Source: Microbacter sp049976245 (lineage in GTDB: Bacteria > Bacteroidota > Bacteroidia > Bacteroidales > Paludibacteraceae). From it: 64,000 nt of DNA. The translations under genes were made by a program, and so were the position numbers. The DNA lies in the NCBI GenBank assembly GCA_049976245.1, contig JBMFIQ010000010.1, positions 9,289 to 73,288 on the forward strand, read 5' to 3'. The notes beneath the pieces were generated by a model that did no database searches, was not told where the DNA came from, and worked only from the letters and a program-made list of their open reading frames with translations. Shown one piece after another: positions 1-9,175 of the stretch. Every line of letters begins with the position of its first letter. Position 1 is the first letter of the stretch.

Positions 1-1733
1 ACGTCAAATCGGGAACAACTGTCCGGAATGCCAAAAACAATAGGTTTAGCTAATGCATGTCCATTTACGTCAACTCCGTGAACAATTAAATGTAACATAC
101 GATCCGCATTCGAAATTCCTTCCAATTTGATTTTCACCCATTTACCTTCAGGAAAATCACTTTGATAAACCGAAACCGCCGGATAATCCGTCAACTGATA
201 ATTAGAAGATTTGGTTAATTCACTCAACAACATTGATTTATTGAACGTTAGCGTCAACGTATCGGGAAATGAAAATGAAAAAGAAATTACATCAGGAAGT
301 TGCATGTCCTCACAAATTCCGGCAATGGAATTGGCATGTCCGGGCGTTCCTCCTGTTGGACTTTCACTTGCTTTCCAATTTGCAAAATTTCCGGATAGAT
401 TTGTCGGATCAATGCATTCCAGTGACCACCCCCCACTCGACTTAAAATCATTCTGATACCAAGCATCCGAGTAGGTTACAAAAGCAATCAACGAATCCTG
501 TTCATTTCTCATTATCAACCTTTGTCCCGATTGAGCCATCACCGGAAAGCCGCTTACCGTGACCACATTGCCATACGGAGTTAAAAGAGCACGTTTCGAC
601 TCATGGCATAAAATCACCATGTCGTGTGACTTCAAAATTCCTTCGTTCAATAAATAGTTTTTTGATCCGTAGGATAAGGTCCAATTCTTTAGCTGAATTG
701 GGAAATCACAACGGTTGTACAACTCAATGTATTGAGCATCAGGCAATCCAACAACAGGAGAAGGGCGTACCATCAATTCATTGAAAACCACATCGCCGAA
801 GGTTGTATTCCATAATCCAAAATCAATAGACGATGTATTCATTTTGTTTCCCCATTCATCGTAAATGTTGGTTAGTTGCAACGTGTAAACCGAACGAATC
901 GAAATGGGCGATGAAAAAGAAAAAATCAATTGATTTTTAATATGTTGAGTCTGAAAATTTGTCACTTCAGGCATAAAAACAAAATGGGCGCTATCCATCA
1001 CGATATTTTTTGAAAAAAGAATCATCAATTGATTTCGGTTCAAAAGTTGATAGGACACAATGCGAGGTGGAATCCGATCGACATAAGGATTGCCGGTGAT
1101 TTTAAAATCGTCAAAAAAGTACTTTGTACTGTTTGAGGAAGAATAATTGCAGAAAATCCCCGAATAGGAACTTGCTTTCACGACGGTGTCACGCACAAAA
1201 AATTCCGTTTTCTGAGCGCTATCCGATGGAAGTTTGGAAAAGACAGACCAATTGCCCAACGTATCGCGTGTGATGTTCACGATGACATCCGTGACAGAAC
1301 CCGTAGTTGGCAATCGATTTGATCCACCGGCAGCCAACTTGATTTTCTGAGTTCCTTGTTGACGATACAAGGCAATTTCTTTATTGGTATTACCAATCAT
1401 CAGATAATAACCGTTTAAGGGACCGGAGAGATTTGCACTGTCGGACACAAGATAAAAGTTGACGTAATTGGCACTTGTCAACAACAAGCCGGTTTTTAAA
1501 TGAAAACTCCACGTTGCTTGCTCAATTGCTTTAGAAACCGTTGACAAATAAGCAGATGAGCTAACCGGCAAAGCATTCAACTGCAGCTGAAAAGCCGAAT
1601 TCACAATAAATTTATCCGTAGAGCCGTTCCAAGTCGGATGATTCGTAAAGTCACCATCCGAAAATGAATCTACATACTGTGCTTGAAGACATGAAGGAAC
1701 AAAAAGCAATAAAATAAGAATAATTTTCTTCAT
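1..1733 (-). CDS. Secreted lamin-tail-domain protein, C-terminus off the left edge
   Basis: An open frame begins with ATG at 1733 on the minus strand and stays open for 577 codons to the window edge, so only the N-terminal part is visible. The first 18 or so residues (MKKIILILLLFVPSCLQA) look like a signal peptide, with mature protein starting near QYVDSF. A lamin-tail type domain starts around residue 311, recognisable from NELMVRPSP followed by DAQYIELYNRC, a pattern typical of Bacteroidota surface proteins. The region before it resembles beta-rich adhesin-like sequence. Such proteins are usually exported and cell-surface bound, often by the type IX system, but the C-terminus that would show a sorting domain lies outside the window. 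It is divergent from asd. No specific function can be assigned. Confidence 0.8.
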   Translation of the reverse strand, partial: MKKIILILLLFVPSCLQAQYVDSFSDGDFTNHPTWNGSTDKFIVNSAFQLQLNALPVSSSAYLSTVSKAIEQATWSFHLKTGLLLTSANYVNFYLVSDSANLSGPLNGYYLMIGNTNKEIALYRQQGTQKIKLAAGGSNRLPTTGSVTDVIVNITRDTLGNWSVFSKLPSDSAQKTEFFVRDTVVKASSYSGIFCNYSSSNSTKYFFDDFKITGNPYVDRIPPRIVSYQLLNRNQLMILFSKNIVMDSAHFVFMPEVTNFQTQHIKNQLIFSFSSPISIRSVYTLQLTNIYDEWGNKMNTSSIDFGLWNTTFGDVVFNELMVRPSPVVGLPDAQYIELYNRCDFPIQLKNWTLSYGSKNYLLNEGILKSHDMVILCHESKRALLTPYGNVVTVSGFPVMAQSGQRLIMRNEQDSLIAFVTYSDAWYQNDFKSSGGWSLECIDPTNLSGNFANWKASESPTGGTPGHANSIAGICEDMQLPDVISFSFSFPDTLTLTFNKSMLLSELTKSSNYQLTDYPAVSVYQSDFPEGKWVKIKLEGISNADRMLHLIVHGVDVNGHALAKPIVFGIPDSCSRFD

Positions 1734-1734
1734 A

Positions 1735-1768
1735 TTGTAAGGAATATCAACAAAATGGCGTAATTTTG
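1735..1768 (+). promoter_or_regulatory. Putative promoter of asd
   Basis: TAATTTTG at 1761-1768 matches the Bacteroidota -7 box TAnnTTTG, with a TTG at 1735-1737, 23 bases upstream. asd starts at 1863, leaving a leader of roughly 90 bases. The spacing is slightly longer than the usual 19-21, so this is a moderate match. Confidence 0.45.
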
Positions 1769-1862
1769 CAACAAAATTGTTTGTTCTAAATCGGGACAAA
1801 CCGACAATAAAAAGTCCATAAAAGTACACTATTTTTTCTAATTTTACAATATTTATAGTCCA

Positions 1863-2870
1863 ATGAAAATTGCAATTGTTGGCGCCAGTGGCGCAGTAGG
1901 TCAGGAATTTCTTAACGTGTTAGAAGAGCGATCATTTCCCATTGACGAACTGCTTCTATTCGGTTCCTCAAGAAGTATGGGAAACACCTATCAGTTCAAA
2001 GGGAAAAGCATTCCAGTTAAAGAATTAAAACACAATGATGACTTCAAAGATGTAAAAATTGCTTTTGTTTCTGCAGGAGCCGGCGTTTCGAAAGAGTTCG
2101 CCGAAACCATCACCAAACATGGAGCTGTGATGATTGACAATTCAAGTGCATTCAGAATGGACGAAGACGTTCCTTTGGTGGTTCCCGAAGTGAATGCTGC
2201 CGATGCTAAAATACGACCTCGCAACATCATTGCCAATCCTAACTGTACTACCATTCAGTTGGTTGTTGCGCTTAAACCTTTAAATGACCTCTCGCCCATC
2301 CGACGCATTCATGTAGCAACTTATCAAGCTGCCAGCGGAGCAGGTGCTGCTGCCATGAATGAATTAATGGAACAATACAAACAAGTCATCAACGGTGAAC
2401 CCGTCGTGGTGTCTAAATTTGCTTATCAATTGGCATTCAACATGATACCACAAGTGGATATTTTTTTCGAAAATGGTTATACTAAAGAAGAAATGAAGAT
2501 GTACAACGAGACCCGAAAAATCATGCACACTCAAGCTGAAGTAAGCGCCACATGTGTTCGTGTTCCCTCGTTGCGTGCTCATTCGGAAGCCGTTTGGGTC
2601 GAAACGGAACAACCCATTTCCGTTGAACAAGCTAGAGAAGCGTTTTCCAAAGCAGAAGGCGTTGTGGTTGAAGACAATCCCGCAGAAAAATTATATCCGA
2701 TGCCGCTTTTTCTATCAGGAAAAGATCCTGTTTTTGTTGGCCGCATCCGAAAAGATATTTCCAATCCTAATGGCTTGACTTTTTGGTGTGTAAGCGATCA
2801 GATTAGGAAAGGAGCTGCCTTAAACGCAGTTCAAATTGCCGAATTTTTGCTTCGCGAAAAGGCGTTGTAA
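1863..2870 (+). CDS. asd: Aspartate-semialdehyde dehydrogenase
   Basis: Reduces aspartyl phosphate to aspartate semialdehyde with NADPH, the branch point towards lysine/diaminopimelate, threonine and methionine. The 335 residues fit the family length. The N-terminus VGASGAVG (residues 6-13) is the NADP-binding loop. The catalytic cysteine is C128 in NPNCTT, and H240 in RAHSE is the acid/base histidine. The frame is complete, with its own candidate promoter upstream. The next gene, queC, is 72 bases downstream with a separate promoter, so asd is probably monocistronic. Identification is secure from motifs and full length. Confidence 0.95.
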   Translation: MKIAIVGASGAVGQEFLNVLEERSFPIDELLLFGSSRSMGNTYQFKGKSIPVKELKHNDDFKDVKIAFVSAGAGVSKEFAETITKHGAVMIDNSSAFRMDEDVPLVVPEVNAADAKIRPRNIIANPNCTTIQLVVALKPLNDLSPIRRIHVATYQAASGAGAAAMNELMEQYKQVINGEPVVVSKFAYQLAFNMIPQVDIFFENGYTKEEMKMYNETRKIMHTQAEVSATCVRVPSLRAHSEAVWVETEQPISVEQAREAFSKAEGVVVEDNPAEKLYPMPLFLSGKDPVFVGRIRKDISNPNGLTFWCVSDQIRKGAALNAVQIAEFLLREKAL

Positions 2871-2881
2871 CATGGCAACGG

Positions 2882-2912
2882 TTGATGAAACGCCTTTATT
2901 TTAGTAACTTTG
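2882..2912 (+). promoter_or_regulatory. Promoter of queC, TTG-N20-TAACTTTG
   Basis: TTG at 2882-2884 and TAACTTTG at 2905-2912 are separated by exactly 20 bases, the textbook Bacteroidota sigma-70 promoter spacing. queC starts 30 bases after the -7 box, at 2943. Confidence 0.75.
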
Positions 2913-2942
2913 CGGCCAACGTAATCTACCTATTTTCATTGA

Positions 2943-3599
2943 ATGAAGGCCTTATTAGTATATTCGGGAGGTTTGGACAGTACCACGCTTCTTTATCAGT
3001 ATCACAAAGAGATACAACTTGCTGTGTCGTTTCATTATGGTTCAAAACACAACGATCGCGAAATTAAATATGCCAAAGAAAACTGCAAAAAATTTGGCAT
3101 TGAGCAGTTAATCATTCCACTTGATTTTATTCATCAATATTTCAAAAGTGATCTTTTAAAGAATGGCGGTGATATTCCCGAAGGACATTACGCCGACGAG
3201 AACATGAAGCAAACCATTGTCCCGTTTCGAAACGGAATTATGTTAAGTATTGCTGTCGGTTTGGCCGAAAGTCGCGATTTAGATACTGTATTGCTGGGCA
3301 ATCATTTTGGCGATCATGCTATTTATCCCGATTGTCGGCGCTCTTTTATTGATGCTTTTGCAGAGGCCTCACGCGAAGGAACTTTGAATAACATTTCCGT
3401 AGTTTCACCATATTGCGACATCACCAAACGCGACATAGCCTTGATTGGAAAATCACTTCAAGTTGACTATTCCAAAACTTACTCATGCTACAAAGGCGGC
3501 GAGAAACATTGTGGAAAATGTGGCACCTGCATTGAAAGAAAAGAAGCGCTTGAAGGCTTTGATCCAACTATTTATGAAACGGATTCCGATTCCCGATGA
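2943..3599 (+). CDS. queC: 7-cyano-7-deazaguanine synthase
   Basis: Converts 7-carboxy-7-deazaguanine to preQ0 using ATP and ammonia, in queuosine biosynthesis. The PP-loop SGGLDS lies at residues 8-13. The C-terminal zinc motif is visible as CYKGGEKHCGKCGTC, four cysteines in the spacing expected for QueC. At 218 residues the protein has the family's usual length. It has its own strong promoter. No other queuosine genes (queD, queE, queF) lie in the window. The start chosen is the ATG at 2943, which places the PP-loop at its usual position. Confidence 0.95.
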   Translation: MKALLVYSGGLDSTTLLYQYHKEIQLAVSFHYGSKHNDREIKYAKENCKKFGIEQLIIPLDFIHQYFKSDLLKNGGDIPEGHYADENMKQTIVPFRNGIMLSIAVGLAESRDLDTVLLGNHFGDHAIYPDCRRSFIDAFAEASREGTLNNISVVSPYCDITKRDIALIGKSLQVDYSKTYSCYKGGEKHCGKCGTCIERKEALEGFDPTIYETDSDSR

Positions 3600-3675
3600 C
3601 GCTTCCGCTCTTTCAAATCTATCAAACCAGCGCATTTAATCTCAGCAAAACAACATTGTTCTTAAATTTTTTTTC

Positions 3676-4497
3676 ATGTTACATCTATCAATTGATTCCA
3701 TCGAAATCGGATTATTGGTTTTAGGCTTAATTACCGGAATTCTTTCCGGTTTTTTTGGAATTGGAGGCGGCGTAGTTTTGGTACCTACGTTAATTGCCAT
3801 TTTTGGATTCAATATTCTCAATGCCAACGCCATTTCATTGACAGCCATGTTGCTGCCTGTCAGCATTTTAGGAGTAGTCGCTTTTTACAAAGCAGGATAC
3901 ATTGACATCAAAAATGCTCTTTGGATTTCACTCGGATTGCTGGCTGGTTCATTCTTTGGCGCCTATTTTGCGGTGAACATCAACAATACCTTGTTAACAA
4001 AACTGTATGCTGCTTTTTTGTTGTACATCAGCATCGATTATTTAGATATTCCTTCTTTTTTCAAAAAGAACAAAAAGAAATCATTGGATGATGCATATCC
4101 TTCCAAAGTAGAACATGTAAAAGAACACAAAAAAGAACCGGTGTGGGCTTTCATTCTCTTGGGCGTTATATCAGGTGTTTTAGCCGGCATGTTTGGCAAA
4201 GGCGGCGGTATCGTCATTGTACCGGCATTGGTGAAACTGTTTCGATATCATCCCAAAGCTGCAGCGGCTACCTCTTTGGCAGCTTTGCAATTGCCGGTTG
4301 GACTGCCCAGCGTCATTGTGTATGCCAATTCGGGGCACCTCAATTTACTTTATGCCGGACTAATCGCCATCGGCATTGTGATCGGAGCTTTCTTTGGCTC
4401 TATCGTTGCAGTGAAAATGCCAACTTCCATTTTTCGCAAAGTATTTGCCGTCTTTTTGTTTGTCATTGCTTTCGACATCGTACATAAATACCTGTAA
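3676..4497 (+). CDS. TauE/SafE family membrane permease
   Basis: A 273-residue integral membrane protein of the TauE/SafE (DUF81) family, a group of predicted anion or sulfonate/sulfite exporters in the cytoplasmic membrane. Two related halves are visible, each starting with a glycine-rich segment: GILSGFFGIGGGVVLVP near residue 21 and GVLAGMFGKGGGIVIVP near residue 173. The halves are separated by a charged, lysine-rich cytoplasmic loop around residues 130-155. About eight hydrophobic segments are apparent. The gene follows queC by 76 bases and ends at a hairpin shared with convergent tyrS. The substrate cannot be told from sequence. Confidence 0.85.
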   Translation: MLHLSIDSIEIGLLVLGLITGILSGFFGIGGGVVLVPTLIAIFGFNILNANAISLTAMLLPVSILGVVAFYKAGYIDIKNALWISLGLLAGSFFGAYFAVNINNTLLTKLYAAFLLYISIDYLDIPSFFKKNKKKSLDDAYPSKVEHVKEHKKEPVWAFILLGVISGVLAGMFGKGGGIVIVPALVKLFRYHPKAAAATSLAALQLPVGLPSVIVYANSGHLNLLYAGLIAIGIVIGAFFGSIVAVKMPTSIFRKVFAVFLFVIAFDIVHKYL

Positions 4498-4501
4498 AAA
4501 A

Positions 4502-4546
4502 GAAAATAGAAAACAAACAGAGAAAATCCATTGTTTTCTATTTCAA
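4502..4546. terminator. Bidirectional terminator between the TauE-like gene and tyrS
   Basis: GAAAATAGAAAACA and its complement TGTTTTCTATTTC form a hairpin flanked by A- and T-rich tracts, placed between the convergent ends of the TauE-like gene (4497) and tyrS (4577). Confidence 0.65.
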
Positions 4547-4576
4547 CTTTTTTCGAAAAGATCGTTCCTTTCTCTA

Positions 4577-5869
4577 TTATTTCACCATCAAAAGAAAATA
4601 ATTTTTTTTGCCTTTTTGAATCAATAAATAGCGTTGGTTCAGAAGATCCTTATCGGTGAAGAGTTGATCAGGATCGTTCAATTTTTCCTTATTCACCATC
4701 ACACCTCCGCCGGCCGTCAGCTTTCGCATTTCCCCTTTGGATGGAAAAACCGAACAATGTTCCACCATCAAATCAATGGCTTTTACACCATTTTCCACTA
4801 TGGATCGCGAAACAGTAAATTGAGGAACTCCTTCGAAAACAGACAACAACGTTTCTTCGTCCAATTTTTTTAATTGTTCCGAAGTTGAATTTCCAAATAA
4901 AATGGATGATGCGTCAACGGCGCTTTGATAATCCTCAAGAGAATGAACCATAACGGTGACTTCCCGCGCAAGTGCTTTTTGCAAAGGACGCAAGTGGGGA
5001 GCTTCACGTTGTTGTTGGATCAATCCGTCAATTTCTTCTTTGGACAAAAACGTAAAGATTTTGATGTATTTTTCAGCATCTGCATCACTTACATTAAGCC
5101 AAAACTGATAAAATTTATAGGGGGATGTATAACGTCGATCCAACCAGACATTGCCCGATTCAGTTTTGCCAAATTTACCGCCATCGGCTTTGGTAATCAA
5201 AGGACAAGTCAAAGCAAAAGCCTCTCCATTGACTTTTCGACGAATCAACTCGGTTCCTGTCGTAATGTTTCCCCATTGATCCGAGCCACCCATTTGCAAC
5301 GAACAGTTTTTATGCTGATAAAGATACAAAAAATCGTAACCCTGAACAAGTTGATAAGTAAATTCGGTAAACGACATCCCTTCAGCGCTTTCGTTGTTCA
5401 GTCTTTTTTTGACGGAATCTTTTGCCATCATGTAATTGACGGTGATGTGTTTCCCAATGTCACGAATAAAATCAAGAAAAGATATTCCCTTCATCCAATC
5501 GTAATTGTTAACCAATTCGGCAGCATTGGGAAGATTTGAATCAAAATCAAGAAACTTGGAGAGTTGGAACTTAATGGATTCCTGATTGTGCCGAAGCGTT
5601 TCTTCACTCAATAAATTTCTTTCTTGCGATTTTCCCGAAGGGTCGCCGATCATGCCGGTAGCTCCTCCAATCAAAGCAATGGGTTTATGACCACACCGCT
5701 GGAAATGTTTTAACATCATCACCCCGACCAAATGGCCGATATGTAATGAATCAGCTGTCGGATCAATGCCGACATAACCTACTCCCATTTGTTTTTGCAA
5801 CATCTCTTCAACACCTGGCATCATGTCGTGAATCATGCCTCGCCAACGTAATTCTTCAATAAAATTCAT
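4577..5869 (-). CDS. tyrS: Tyrosyl-tRNA synthetase
   Basis: Charges tRNA-Tyr with tyrosine in the cytoplasm. The 430 residues match the bacterial TyrS length. The class I signature HIGH is at residues 43-46, and the KMSKS-equivalent loop reads KFGKT at 232-236. The C-terminal S4-like RNA-binding domain covers about the last 80 residues (KLTAGGGVMVNKEKL). The start MNFIEEL gives the expected N-terminus. The gene is convergent with the TauE-like gene and separated from it by a hairpin. No T-box leader is visible, as expected in this phylum. Confidence 0.97.
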   Translation of the reverse strand: MNFIEELRWRGMIHDMMPGVEEMLQKQMGVGYVGIDPTADSLHIGHLVGVMMLKHFQRCGHKPIALIGGATGMIGDPSGKSQERNLLSEETLRHNQESIKFQLSKFLDFDSNLPNAAELVNNYDWMKGISFLDFIRDIGKHITVNYMMAKDSVKKRLNNESAEGMSFTEFTYQLVQGYDFLYLYQHKNCSLQMGGSDQWGNITTGTELIRRKVNGEAFALTCPLITKADGGKFGKTESGNVWLDRRYTSPYKFYQFWLNVSDADAEKYIKIFTFLSKEEIDGLIQQQREAPHLRPLQKALAREVTVMVHSLEDYQSAVDASSILFGNSTSEQLKKLDEETLLSVFEGVPQFTVSRSIVENGVKAIDLMVEHCSVFPSKGEMRKLTAGGGVMVNKEKLNDPDQLFTDKDLLNQRYLLIQKGKKNYFLLMVK

Positions 5870-6047
5870 CGGTTGTACTTCGTTAATTGTTAACGCAAAT
5901 ATCGATATTTTTACCTAAACAGGCAAATAAACAACAGGTCAAAATGAATCTTTTTATCATGAAGCCATTCATTTCAACTTGTTATTTATCATTTATAACA
6001 TTGATTAACAATGTTATAAGCAAGATCAAAATGCCATCTTCAAGCGC

Positions 6048-6479
6048 TTATTTTGACGATAGTTTTGAGCTCTTTTGGGTTCTGTTTGTTGTGGTTTTAG
6101 CGACTGTGGTTTTAGCTGATGTCGATTTTGAGGTTGCAGATTTTTTCTCTTTGGTTTCAATTTCAGCCAATGGAATACAAATATTGGTTGTTCCGTGTTC
6201 GTTGTGTGAAAAAAAACGTTCCAGCCCGGAATACAATTCGCCATTGTCATATACTTCACACCAGCAATCGTACACGCTGTCGTAAAATTTGAATGAAATT
6301 TCATTCAAATCATTTGGAACAATCACCGAAAGTTCGTTGGAATCATTAGCAAAAGTGATTCCGTGCTTGATATCCCAGTTGTTAAAATTTCCCACCACAC
6401 TCATTCCCGAGGGATCAATGGTGTCGGCATGAAAAACCACTTTTGTGTTTTTCCCTTCTTTTTGGCATGTTACTTTCAT
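6048..6479 (-). CDS. Small protein with a glycogen-binding (CBM48/AMPK-like) domain
   Basis: 143 residues. Residues 1-105 resemble the early-set, CBM48-type glycogen-binding domain found in AMPK beta subunits and branching enzymes: the key stretch is SVVGNFNNWD near residue 27, followed by beta-rich sequence ending in GTTNICIPL. From about residue 110 the protein turns into a tail of Lys, Ser, Thr and Ala. There is no catalytic domain and no signal peptide. Stand-alone proteins of this type are common in Bacteroidota, but their role is not settled; binding to alpha-glucan is an inference. It is not in an operon: tyrS lies 178 bases away and the lpdA-like gene is divergent. Confidence 0.75.
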   Translation of the reverse strand: MKVTCQKEGKNTKVVFHADTIDPSGMSVVGNFNNWDIKHGITFANDSNELSVIVPNDLNEISFKFYDSVYDCWCEVYDNGELYSGLERFFSHNEHGTTNICIPLAEIETKEKKSATSKSTSAKTTVAKTTTNRTQKSSKLSSK

Positions 6480-6958
6480 AATTTTTATTTTATTATGTTG
6501 ATTGATGCGTTTATAAAATTGATTAAAGATTTAAAAAGTTCTTTATTGTAATTGAAAAAGTGATGTTTAAGCAAAACAGGTTATTTCGAAGATAAATAAT
6601 TTATTTTCAGAAGTCTTATAGAACTCACCTTTTCATTATGTTGTTATGCATAAAGTTTCTTTAAATTTGTTTTTAGATTTTTATGTAGATAGATTAACAT
6701 ATCAATATCTGCGTCATTAAATATTAATATATACAAAATAATGTGTTTTAATATAAATAATATGATGTATTCTTACAAAGATACAATATAATTTCTTCTT
6801 TAGCATCATATTAGTGCAAATTAACGGATAATGAAAAAAATGGCTGAAAGAAACAAAAACAAAATATTTGTCGTATTTTTGCAATCAACTACAAGTTCTT
6901 TTGTAAAATAACTTTTTGGTGTTTGAATAACAAACCCTAAGATAAAAAAACAACAAAC
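6480..6958. other. AT-rich intergenic region, 479 bases
   Basis: Divergent spacer between the CBM48-like gene (minus) and the lpdA-like gene (plus). It is strongly AT-rich and holds no convincing frame, RNA gene or riboswitch. The only signal I support is TATTTTTG at 6874-6881, a -7 box candidate for the lpdA-like gene, without a clear TTG partner. Confidence 0.5.
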
Positions 6959-8311
6959 ATGTTTGATTTAGGAATAATTGGTGGAGGCCCGGCCGGATAT
7001 ACTGCCGCAGAACGAGCAGCTGCACACCACATGAAAGTCATCCTTTTTGAGGAAAACAAAATTGGCGGGGTATGTTTAAATGAAGGATGCATCCCGACAA
7101 AAGCCTTTTTACAAAGCGGACATCTTTTTCGTTCCATTCATCACGCCGATAAGTTTGGCATAACGGTCAATTCTGCCGATGCAACCATCGATGTCAACAA
7201 AATTGTTCAGCGTAAGAATCTCATTGTACGTAAAATGCAAGCTGGTGTACGCGCACAATTAAAAAATGATTTGATTACGGTCAAAGATGGACATGCTAAT
7301 ATCAAAGGGAAACAGGGGGACATTTTTCATATTGAATGCAACAACGATTTTTTCGAAGTCAAACATTTATTGATTGCAACGGGATCGCGTGAATTCATTC
7401 CGCCCATCCCCGGCATCGATTCTCCGTCGGTGGTTACTCATCGCGATTTACTGAATCTGGAACATCCGATCAACGATCTGATCATCATTGGCGGCGGTTA
7501 CATCGGCATTGAGTTTGCCGATTATTTTAACGCCGTTGGGACCAACGTTCACATCGTTGAATTGAAAGATCATATTTTAGAAGGAACAGATCAGGAACTG
7601 ACGCGCATTTTACAAACGGAATATGAAAAACGTGGAGTTCATTTTTACTTAAATGCACAAGTAACCGGCATTGAGAATAACACGGTACATTTCAAACAAA
7701 ACGAAGAAGACCATCAACTCAGCGGCGATAAAATTCTTGTTTCCGTTGGACGCGTTCCCAATTTGGAAGGCTTTGGGCTCGAAATTTTGGATATTGAATC
7801 GTATCGAAAAGGGATACGCGTCAATAATTTAATGCAAACATCCGAACCAAACGTTTATGCGGCAGGCGATGTAACAGGATTTTCCAAACTGGCACATGCA
7901 GCTTACCGTGAAGCATCAGTAGTGATCCATACCATTTCTAAGATTTACGACCCGATGAATTTTCAAACCATTCCGGGCTGTATTTATTCCGATCCCGAAA
8001 TTGCCACTGTCGGTTTAACAGAAGAGGCACTCAAAATGGCATGGATGCCACATCGAATCATCAGATTACCCATGACATACTCCGGCAGGTTTGAAATTGA
8101 AAACGGAGAATTTTCAGGTTTATGCAAATTAATTGTTGGCGACGGCAACGAAATTTTAGGCGTGCATCTCATTGGCAACGGCGCAGGGGAAATCATTGCA
8201 TCGGCAGCCATTGCCATTGACAACAAAATGACTGCCGATCAATGGGCAAGAACCATTTTCCCACACCCAACGGTCAACGAGATTTTCCGTGAAGCGCTCT
8301 ACCATGTGTAA
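6959..8311 (+). CDS. lpdA: Dihydrolipoamide dehydrogenase
   Basis: A 450-residue FAD-dependent pyridine nucleotide-disulfide oxidoreductase that reoxidises dihydrolipoyl groups with NAD+. The N-terminal FAD loop is GGGPAG (residues 8-13), the redox disulfide is C39/C44 in GGVCLNEGCIPTK, and an NAD-binding GGGYIG lies in the middle. The C-terminal HPTVNE motif carries the catalytic His-Glu pair of the dimer interface. No genes for E1/E2 components or glycine-cleavage proteins are adjacent, so which complex it serves is unknown. Other family members (mercuric or glutathione reductase) are less likely given HPTVNE and the Cys spacing. Confidence 0.9.
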   Translation: MFDLGIIGGGPAGYTAAERAAAHHMKVILFEENKIGGVCLNEGCIPTKAFLQSGHLFRSIHHADKFGITVNSADATIDVNKIVQRKNLIVRKMQAGVRAQLKNDLITVKDGHANIKGKQGDIFHIECNNDFFEVKHLLIATGSREFIPPIPGIDSPSVVTHRDLLNLEHPINDLIIIGGGYIGIEFADYFNAVGTNVHIVELKDHILEGTDQELTRILQTEYEKRGVHFYLNAQVTGIENNTVHFKQNEEDHQLSGDKILVSVGRVPNLEGFGLEILDIESYRKGIRVNNLMQTSEPNVYAAGDVTGFSKLAHAAYREASVVIHTISKIYDPMNFQTIPGCIYSDPEIATVGLTEEALKMAWMPHRIIRLPMTYSGRFEIENGEFSGLCKLIVGDGNEILGVHLIGNGAGEIIASAAIAIDNKMTADQWARTIFPHPTVNEIFREALYHV

Positions 8312-8416
8312 CGTTTCTTGCCTTTCGGTTCGGAACTTCCATCGTGCTCTTTTTATCATGAACCAAAAATAAAAAGAAATGCTGTTTATTATTAATCTTT
8401 TTATCATCCCGTTTGT

Positions 8417-9175
8417 ATGATCAACGTTTTAAATCTCACTAAGACATTTGAAAACAAGCATGTACTCAAAAATATTTCTGCCGATTTTTACCCGGGAAAA
8501 ACCAATCTGATCATCGGAAAAAGTGGTTCAGGAAAAACCGTTATGTTGAAATGCATTGTGGGATTGTACAACATTGATTCAGGAAAAATTCTCTACAACG
8601 AAAAAAACTTACCGGAAATGAATCCCGATGAAGTGAAAAAGTTGCGTCAGCAAGTTGGCATGCTTTTTCAGGGTTCTGCCCTTTTTGACTCAGTTTCAGT
8701 GCTTGAAAATGTACTTTTCCCGCTCCAAATGTTTTCGTCGATGAGCAAAAAAGAACAACTCAAACGAGCCGAACATTGCCTGACACGCGTTGATATTGAT
8801 CGTCAGGCATTTTCGTTGAATCCTGACGAAATTAGCGGAGGCATGCAAAAACGGGTTGCCATTGCCAGAGCCATCGTTCTGAATCCGTTGTATCTGTTTT
8901 GCGACGAACCCAACTCAGGACTTGATCCTTCCACATCACTGCTGATTGATCAATTAATTCACGAAATTACCGTGGAGTACAACATGACCACCATTATTAA
9001 CACGCACGACATGAACTCGGTCATGAAAATTGGCGAAAATGTCATTTTCATTGACAACGGCGAAAAAGGATGGCAGGGAGCCAATACGGAGATCCTCCAT
9101 TCGGGCAATGAAAGTTTAAACAATTTCATTTCTGCCACACAATACAAAGTAAATTCCAACATCTCCACAAAATAA
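8417..9175 (+). CDS. mlaF: ABC transporter ATPase, MlaF type
   Basis: 252-residue ATPase of the Mla/Mkl family, which energises phospholipid trafficking between outer and inner membranes. Walker A is GKSGSGKT (residues 34-41), the signature is ISGGMQKRVAIARAI, and Walker B is LYLFCDEPNSGLDP. The M-Q-K-R variant of the signature is typical of MlaF. The usual neighbours mlaE (permease) and mlaD (MCE protein) are not next to it, so either they are encoded elsewhere or it serves another permease. It starts 105 bases after the lpdA-like gene. Motifs make the ATPase identity certain; the Mla assignment is good but rests on family resemblance. Confidence 0.85.
   Translation: MINVLNLTKTFENKHVLKNISADFYPGKTNLIIGKSGSGKTVMLKCIVGLYNIDSGKILYNEKNLPEMNPDEVKKLRQQVGMLFQGSALFDSVSVLENVLFPLQMFSSMSKKEQLKRAEHCLTRVDIDRQAFSLNPDEISGGMQKRVAIARAIVLNPLYLFCDEPNSGLDPSTSLLIDQLIHEITVEYNMTTIINTHDMNSVMKIGENVIFIDNGEKGWQGANTEILHSGNESLNNFISATQYKVNSNISTK

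Noticed and set aside
4925..5539. 204-codon frame opposite tyrS
   Set aside because: Shadow of tyrS on the other strand; composition not protein-like.
6480..6958. Possible riboswitch or small RNA in the long AT-rich spacer
   Set aside because: No conserved core, stable stem set or terminator could be recognised.
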